In this document: positions 8,404 through 11,370 of the stretch, piece by piece
Numbering within the stretch: position 1 is the stretch's first letter
Layout: each line of letters starts with the position of its first letter
Source: Mycoplasmatota bacterium
GTDB lineage: Bacteria > Bacillota_I > Bacilli_A > Izemoplasmatales > Izemoplasmataceae
Direction: 5' to 3'
DNA length: 11,370 bases
Assembly: GCA_022712785.1 (NCBI GenBank)
Contig: JAFLJX010000205.1
Coordinates: 1-11,370, forward strand
The notes under the pieces: generated by a model
What the model was told of the DNA's origin: nothing
The model's input: only the letters and a program-made list of their open reading frames with translations
Database searches by the model: none
Position numbers and translations under genes: made by a program

Positions 8404-8420
8404 ATGAAAAGCGTTTTCAT
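8404..8420. promoter_or_regulatory. Dyad resembling a CcpA/LacI-family operator
   Basis: ATGAAAA and TTTTCAT flank a central GCG. One half on either strand fits the CcpA cre pattern (TGAAAACG on the minus strand, CGTTTTCA on the plus), but the arms are one base too far apart for a full consensus. It lies about 200 bases upstream of the opp -35 box, far for direct control. A similar half-site, TGAAAACG, occurs at about 8493-8500 on the plus strand. The symmetry is seen; the regulator is a guess. Confidence 0.3.
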
Positions 8421-8744
8421 TGATATAAATAACATTTTTTCACATCCAAAATATATTGACCACCATGTTCAATAGTAGTGTGATGTTTTAGAGTGAAAAC
8501 GTCATTACAACTAACTAAGGCCATTTTATTTCAATACTCTATTAAAATGACTTATTTCCACTAAGTGTAAATATGAAAATTATCTTAAAAAATTATCGTT
8601 TTTTTTACATAATTATATATATATCTAAATATCAATGCTGTGTCCACCCAATACTTTAGTATATGTAGTAATCTTTGATTAAAATAATTACCTAAACATT
8701 TATTAATAATATGTTTTTATATCCTTATATATAACCACTAGTGC

Positions 8745-8768
8745 AAGTTACTTTTTTTAGAGTAACTT
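8745..8768 (-). terminator. Possible hairpin terminator after trpB
   Basis: AAGTTACT (8745-8752) pairs with AGTAACTT (8761-8768) around an 8-base loop, 54 bases past the trpB stop. On the minus strand no U-run follows, so it is not a classic intrinsic terminator in that direction. On the plus strand CTTTTAATT follows, a slightly better tail. No better candidate is seen between trpB and the opp promoter. Confidence 0.35.
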
Positions 8769-8821
8769 TTAATTCTAAATATTTTAGTAAATATATTTCT
8801 ATGATACTTTTATATGTGTTT

Positions 8822-9988
8822 TTATTGGTTTTTCAGATACTTTTCTACAGACTCGACATCTTTATCTCCTCTACCTGAAAGATTAATTATAATAACTTTA
8901 TCTTTACTCAAAGTACTTGCTAGTTTAATTGCATAGGCAACAGCGTGACTAGACTCTATAGCTGGAATTATTCCTTCTACCCTGCTTAGTTCTAAAAATG
9001 CGTCTACTGCTTCTTTATCAGTAATGGATTCGTATGTAGCTCTTTTAATATCTTGAAGATGTGCGTGTTCTGGCCCAACACCAGGATAATCTAATCCAGC
9101 AGACATTGTGTAAACCTCACCAATATTTCCGTCTTTATCTAAAACTACTTTAGTATTCATTCCATGTATAACTGCTTCTTTTCCCAAAGTCATTGTTGCT
9201 GCATGTTTATCTGTATCAAGCCCTTTACCCGCTGCTTCAACTCCTATAAGTTTTACTTCTTTTTCATTAAGGAAATCAGTAAACAATCCTATTGCATTGC
9301 TTCCTCCACCAACACAAGCGACTAAGTAATCAGGTAATCTATTTTCAACTTCTAATATTTGTTTCTTAGTTTCTTCTCCTATTATTTTTTGAAAGAATTT
9401 AACCATTGTTGGATATGGATGCGGACCAACAGCACTACCAAGTAAATAGAAAGTATCTTCAATCCTTTCAACCCATTTACCAATAGCGAAATCAACAGCA
9501 TCCGCAAGAGTCTTTGTCCCTTGTCCCACACCTGTCACTTTTGCACCTAACATTTCCATTCTAAAGACATTTAGTTTTTGACGTTCCATATCAATCTCGC
9601 CTTGGAATATTTCACATTCCATTCCAAACATTGCTGCTGCTGTTGCTGTTGCTACTCCATGTTGTCCTGCGCCAGTTTCTGCTATTATTTTTGTTTTACC
9701 CATTCTTCTAGCTAAAAGTATTTGTCCCATAGTATTATTTATTTTATGGGCACCAGTATGGTTTAAATCTTCTCTCTTTAAATATATTTTTGCTCCTCCA
9801 ACTTTTTTAGTTAATGCTTCTGCAAAGTACAAAGGACTTGGTCTACCCACATAATTCTTTAAATAAAATCTATAGTCTTCTATAAACTTGTGATCTTTAA
9901 TTGCTTTGTTAAATTCTTTTTCTAGTTCATTTAATGCTTCAATTACTACAGGAGGTACAAACTGTCCTCCAAATTTTCCATATTCCAT
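8822..9988 (-). CDS. trpB: Tryptophan synthase beta subunit TrpB, without an adjacent trpA
   Basis: PLP enzyme of the cytoplasm that condenses indole with L-serine to give L-tryptophan. The 388 residues match full-length TrpB1. HTGAHKINN contains the PLP Schiff-base lysine K82, and AETGAGQHG contains the catalytic glutamate E104. The phosphate loop is GGGSN (228-231 region), followed by GVEAAGKG, LDYPGVGPEH (299-308), IESSHA (E345) and the end motif LSGRGDKD. No key residue is missing. AAGGAGA at 9996-10002, 7 bases before ATG, supports the start. Normally trpB is followed by trpA, whose product supplies indole through a tunnel. Here about 620 non-coding bases follow and no other trp gene is in the window. 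Expression should depend on the upstream T-box sensing uncharged tRNA-Trp. A role in indole salvage is inferred. Confidence 0.97.
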   Translation of the reverse strand: MEYGKFGGQFVPPVVIEALNELEKEFNKAIKDHKFIEDYRFYLKNYVGRPSPLYFAEALTKKVGGAKIYLKREDLNHTGAHKINNTMGQILLARRMGKTKIIAETGAGQHGVATATAAAMFGMECEIFQGEIDMERQKLNVFRMEMLGAKVTGVGQGTKTLADAVDFAIGKWVERIEDTFYLLGSAVGPHPYPTMVKFFQKIIGEETKKQILEVENRLPDYLVACVGGGSNAIGLFTDFLNEKEVKLIGVEAAGKGLDTDKHAATMTLGKEAVIHGMNTKVVLDKDGNIGEVYTMSAGLDYPGVGPEHAHLQDIKRATYESITDKEAVDAFLELSRVEGIIPAIESSHAVAYAIKLASTLSKDKVIIINLSGRGDKDVESVEKYLKNQ

Positions 9989-10030
9989 AATGTTTTCTCC
10001 TTAGTTTTTTTAGTTTTATATTCATGTATG

Positions 10031-10069
10031 TTATTCTTTCTTCATTTTCTCATTATGTTACCTCCTTTT
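10031..10069 (-). other. Mini-ORFs with perfect Shine-Dalgarno between T-box and trpB
   Basis: AAAAGGAGG (10061-10069) is followed after 7 bases by ATG AGA AAA TGA (Met-Arg-Lys, stop; 10053 to 10042). The stop overlaps a second ATG (10045) that reads Met-Lys-Lys-Glu then TAA (10031-10033). This is a better ribosome site than trpB's own, in a transcript that has just passed the leader terminator. It may be the remnant of a lost first gene of the operon, or a deliberate mini-ORF. No product function is claimed. Confidence 0.5.
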
Positions 10070-10074
10070 GGTAT

Positions 10075-10109
10075 AAAAAAAGTCCCCTACACAAAATAGT
10101 GTAGAGGAC
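10075..10109 (-). terminator. T-box intrinsic terminator
   Basis: GTCCTCTACAC (10109-10099) pairs with GTGTAGGGGAC (10092-10082), an 11-bp stem with one G-U pair, and is followed by seven U residues (10081-10075). Its 5' arm contains the CCTC that the antiterminator also needs, so the two folds exclude each other. Confidence 0.95.
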
Positions 10110-10239
10110 GTTATAAACGTGGTGCCACCTCATATTTAGTTCTAATAAAAAAGAACTCTTTGTCAGATACTATCATATCCTAGTTCTGTAACGGGAACTC
10201 CCGTGATACCCTACTTATTTCAGGTATCCTCTCATAGAT

Positions 10240-10242
10240 CCA
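10240..10242 (-). promoter_or_regulatory. T-box specifier codon UGG (Trp)
   Basis: It lies in the Stem I internal loop in the context CTGAA-UGG-A, the usual position with a following purine. It agrees with the downstream gene being a tryptophan-synthesis gene. Confidence 0.9.
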
Positions 10243-10338
10243 TTCAGATATTTTTATAATACTAGTTTCCACCAACCACTAGTTCTCTATAAGCATAAAT
10301 TATATCTTACTACTTCTATTCAAAGATTTATTATCCTA

Positions 10339-10367
10339 AGTTTACATATATATTATTAGTTTGTCAA
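10339..10367 (-). promoter_or_regulatory. Promoter of the T-box-trpB transcript
   Basis: TTGACA (10362-10367) matches consensus; the -10 is TAAACT (10339-10344), 4 of 6, with a 17-base spacer. The start would be near 10332, just upstream of Stem I. The weaker -10 is consistent with a gene controlled mostly after initiation. Confidence 0.75.
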
Positions 10368-10392
10368 TGAAAGATGAAAAAATATAATAAAT

Positions 10393-10415
10393 AAAAAAAC
10401 GGAAAATTCCGTTTT
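10393..10415 (-). terminator. Intrinsic terminator after tRNA-Ser
   Basis: AAAACGGAA and TTCCGTTTT form a tight stem (10396-10404 with 10407-10415) followed on the minus strand by a run of seven T. The flanking ATTATTTATT and AATAAAT sequences are also complementary, so it could act in both directions. It separates the tRNA transcript from the T-box promoter. Confidence 0.9.
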
Positions 10416-10429
10416 ATTATTTATTGAAA

Positions 10430-10521
10430 TGGCGGAGTAGGAGAGATTCGAACTCTCGCGCCGCGCAAACGACCTATACCCTTAGCAGGGGCACCTCTTC
10501 AGCCAACTTGAGTACTACTCC
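10430..10521 (-). tRNA. tRNA-Ser (anticodon GCU)
   Basis: Class II tRNA with acceptor stem GGAGTAG/CTACTCC and D-arm CTC...GAG with the GTTGGCTGAA loop typical of tRNA-Ser. The anticodon stem TGCCC/GGGTA holds loop CUGCUAA, giving anticodon GCU, which reads AGC/AGU. There is a long variable arm and a T-arm GAGAG-TTCGAAT-CTCTC. Discriminator G and an encoded CCA end lie at 10430-10433. It has its own promoter and terminator. Confidence 0.97.
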
Positions 10522-10529
10522 ATTTATGC

Positions 10530-10568
10530 CAGTTAGCCCTTATATAATATAATATTTTAGGCTAACTG
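10530..10568. repeat. 9-bp inverted repeat straddling the tRNA-Ser promoter
   Basis: CAGTTAGCC (10530-10538) and GGCTAACTG (10560-10568) are perfect inverted copies separated by 21 bases. One arm overlaps the end of the -35 box and the other lies over the expected start point, with the -10 box in the spacer. The arm centres are 30 bases apart, close to three helical turns. It could be an operator for a dimer or tetramer, or chance. It is not a terminator, as no U-run follows. Confidence 0.6.
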
Positions 10569-10572
10569 TCAA
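10544..10572 (-). promoter_or_regulatory. Promoter of tRNA-Ser
   Basis: TTGACA (10567-10572) and TATTAT (10544-10549, 5 of 6 to consensus) have a 17-base spacer, placing the start near 10537, about 16 bases before the mature tRNA. It sits in the 65-base gap after tex. Confidence 0.85.
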
Positions 10573-10586
10573 TAAGCATATTTTAA

Positions 10587-11370
10587 TTATTTTCCTAAGT
10601 TTTCTTGAATCATTGTTAATTGTAATCTCTTTCGTTTTAAATCAATATCTTTTACCCATACTTTTACAATATCACCAACACTAACTACGTCTAGTGGATG
10701 TTTAATAAAACTTTTACTTAATTGTGAAATATGTACTAGTCCATCATCCTTAACTCCACAGTCAACAAATACTCCAAAGTCAACTACATTTCTAACTGTA
10801 CCCATTAACTCTGTCCCAACAACTATATCATCTAATTTTAAGATATCACTTCTTAGTAAAGGTGCAGCTACTTCATCACGAGGGTCTCTTAATGGTGCAA
10901 CAAATGCTTCTAAGATATCTTCAACTGTATGAATTCCTGCTTCAAATTTAGTCGCTAATTCTTCTTTATTTACATCAGCTAATTTAAGTTTAAGTGTTGG
11001 TTCACCCAACTCTGAAACTTTAATATTTAACTCTTTTAATAAACTTTTAGCTAATTTATAACTCTCAGGATGTATTCCTGTTTTATCAAGTGGATTTTTA
11101 CCGTTTAATATACGTAAGAATCCAACTGCTTGTTCGTAAGCTTTAGCTCCCATTCTAGGAACTTTCTTTAATTCTTTTCTTTCGATAAACTCTCCGTTAT
11201 CTTCACGATGAGCAACAATGTTTTTAGCTACTGTTTTATTAAGTCCAGCAACATATTGTAATAGTTGAACTGATGCTGTATTAACATTAACTCCAACTTG
11301 GTTTACTGCAGTTTCAACAACAAAGTCTAATGAATCACTTAGTTTGCTTTGTCCGACGTCATGTTGGTAT
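10587..11370 (-). CDS. tex: Transcription accessory / RNA-binding protein Tex, C-terminal part (5' end outside window)
   Basis: Cytoplasmic nucleic-acid-binding protein of the Tex/YhgF/YdcI family, thought to act on transcription complexes or RNA; its exact role is unsettled. The 260 visible residues start in the YqgF-HhH junction with YQHDVGQSKLSDSLDFVVE, a family signature. Helix-hairpin-helix motifs follow (about 27-85: AGLNKTVAKNIVAHRE and LKKVPRMGAKAYEQA), then a linker (IHPESY, PLRDPRDE). A C-terminal S1 domain spans about 181-255, with VVGTELMGTVRNVVDFGVFV and DDGLVHISQLS. Full Tex is about 710-780 residues, so roughly the first two-thirds lie beyond the window. The Met at 11153 is internal, since the frame continues upstream with conserved Tex sequence. 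The stop is TAA with only a short gap to the tRNA promoter, and no terminator of its own is evident. Confidence 0.96.
   Translation of the reverse strand, partial: YQHDVGQSKLSDSLDFVVETAVNQVGVNVNTASVQLLQYVAGLNKTVAKNIVAHREDNGEFIERKELKKVPRMGAKAYEQAVGFLRILNGKNPLDKTGIHPESYKLAKSLLKELNIKVSELGEPTLKLKLADVNKEELATKFEAGIHTVEDILEAFVAPLRDPRDEVAAPLLRSDILKLDDIVVGTELMGTVRNVVDFGVFVDCGVKDDGLVHISQLSKSFIKHPLDVVSVGDIVKVWVKDIDLKRKRLQLTMIQENLGK

Larger units (their letters stand above)
8202..8821. other. Long AT-rich intergenic region without a convincing gene
   Basis: The 620 bases between the oppA promoter and the trpB stop hold no open frame with a credible ribosome site on either strand. I see no RNA-gene fold or obvious remnant of a known protein. 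Contents worth noting are inverted repeats at 8219-8249 and 8404-8420, a looser CATTTTA/TAAAATG pair at 8522-8549, and the hairpin at 8745-8768. Its length is unusual next to the tight spacing of the opp genes. It may be an extended regulatory region or the site of a decayed gene. Confidence 0.6.
10075..10332 (-). ncRNA. Tryptophan-specific T-box leader controlling trpB
   Basis: cis-acting RNA that binds tRNA-Trp and lets transcription continue only when that tRNA is uncharged. Stem I includes the AGAGA loop and distal GGTTGGTGGAAA element (about 10264-10288) and, in the specifier loop after GAA, the codon UGG (10242-10240) for tryptophan. Further stems are GATACC/GGTATC and ACGGGA/TCCCGT. 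The T-box core is GAGG (10131-10128), the 7-base bulge TGGCACC (10127-10121), helix ACGTT/AACGT (10120-10116 with 10112-10108), closed by CCTC (10107-10104). The bulge base C suits a G discriminator before CCA, as in bacterial tRNA-Trp. The 5' boundary is estimated from the promoter. Confidence 0.95.

Noticed and set aside
8404..8475. 23-codon plus-strand ORF starting at the ATG of the cre-like dyad
   Set aside because: There is no Shine-Dalgarno sequence, the translation is not recognisable, and there is no promoter; such a length is expected by chance in AT-rich DNA.
10539..10559. Invertible promoter switch between the inverted repeats at tRNA-Ser
   Set aside because: The -35 box lies mostly outside the segment, both orientations would be AT-rich with a possible -10, and no recombinase gene is visible. 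An operator is simpler.
1..11370. Mycoplasma-type genetic code (TGA read as Trp)
   Set aside because: oppB ends in TGA within an ATGA overlap, Trp codons checked in the genes are TGG, and all conserved proteins are intact under the standard code.
1..11370. CRISPR array, insertion sequence, phage or toxin-defence genes
   Set aside because: There is no regularly spaced repeat, no transposase or integrase frame, no target duplication and no defence-type protein; all long frames are assigned to housekeeping or transport genes.

Overview
The window is A+T-rich bacterial DNA with every recognisable gene on the minus strand. Transcription runs from high to low coordinates: tex (5' end outside the window), tRNA-Ser(GCU), a tryptophan T-box leader with trpB, about 700 bases without a convincing gene, then oppA-oppB-oppC-oppD-oppF (the 3' end of oppF lies outside the window). 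T-box control, strong AAGGAG-type ribosome sites, TTGACA/TATAAT promoters and a lipoprotein-type binding protein indicate a low-GC Gram-positive (Bacillota) lineage. The long lipoprotein with Ig-like repeats suggests the wall-less or near-wall-less relatives (Acholeplasma/Izemoplasma/Haloplasma-like), but that placement is inference. TGA is used as a stop (end of oppB) and Trp is encoded by TGG, so the genetic code is standard and not that of Mycoplasma/Spiroplasma.

Region 1 (1-8201) is an oligopeptide ABC importer operon in the order oppABCDF. It has a near-perfect sigma-A promoter (TTGACA, 17 bp, TATAAT) about 40 bases before the likely oppA start. A hairpin separates oppA from oppB; oppB to oppF are translationally coupled by overlaps of 4, 1 and 14 bases. 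The parts are recognisable, but three are enlarged. OppA is a lipoprotein of about 1,209 residues with four Ig-like (DUF5011-type) repeats before an oversized solute-binding domain. OppC has about 140 extra extracytoplasmic residues after its first membrane segment. OppF has a charged insertion between the Walker A motif and the Q-loop.

Region 2 (8202-8821) contains no convincing gene. It holds the oppA upstream region with two inverted repeats, one loosely similar to a CcpA/LacI-type operator, and a hairpin after trpB.

Region 3 (8822-10367) is trpB, with no trpA or other trp gene beside it. It is preceded by a complete T-box: promoter, Stem I with specifier UGG, the canonical seven-base TGGCACC bulge, an antiterminator, and a competing terminator. 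The simplest reading is tryptophan made from salvaged indole (plus serine) when charged tRNA-Trp is scarce. Two overlapping mini-ORFs behind a perfect Shine-Dalgarno sequence lie between the leader terminator and trpB.

Region 4 (10393-11370) is tRNA-Ser(GCU) with its own promoter and terminator, and the C-terminal 260 residues of the RNA-binding protein Tex. A 9-bp inverted repeat straddles the tRNA promoter.

No mobile element, CRISPR array or clearly new multi-gene system was seen. The points most worth following are the modified Opp transporter and the lone T-box-controlled trpB.
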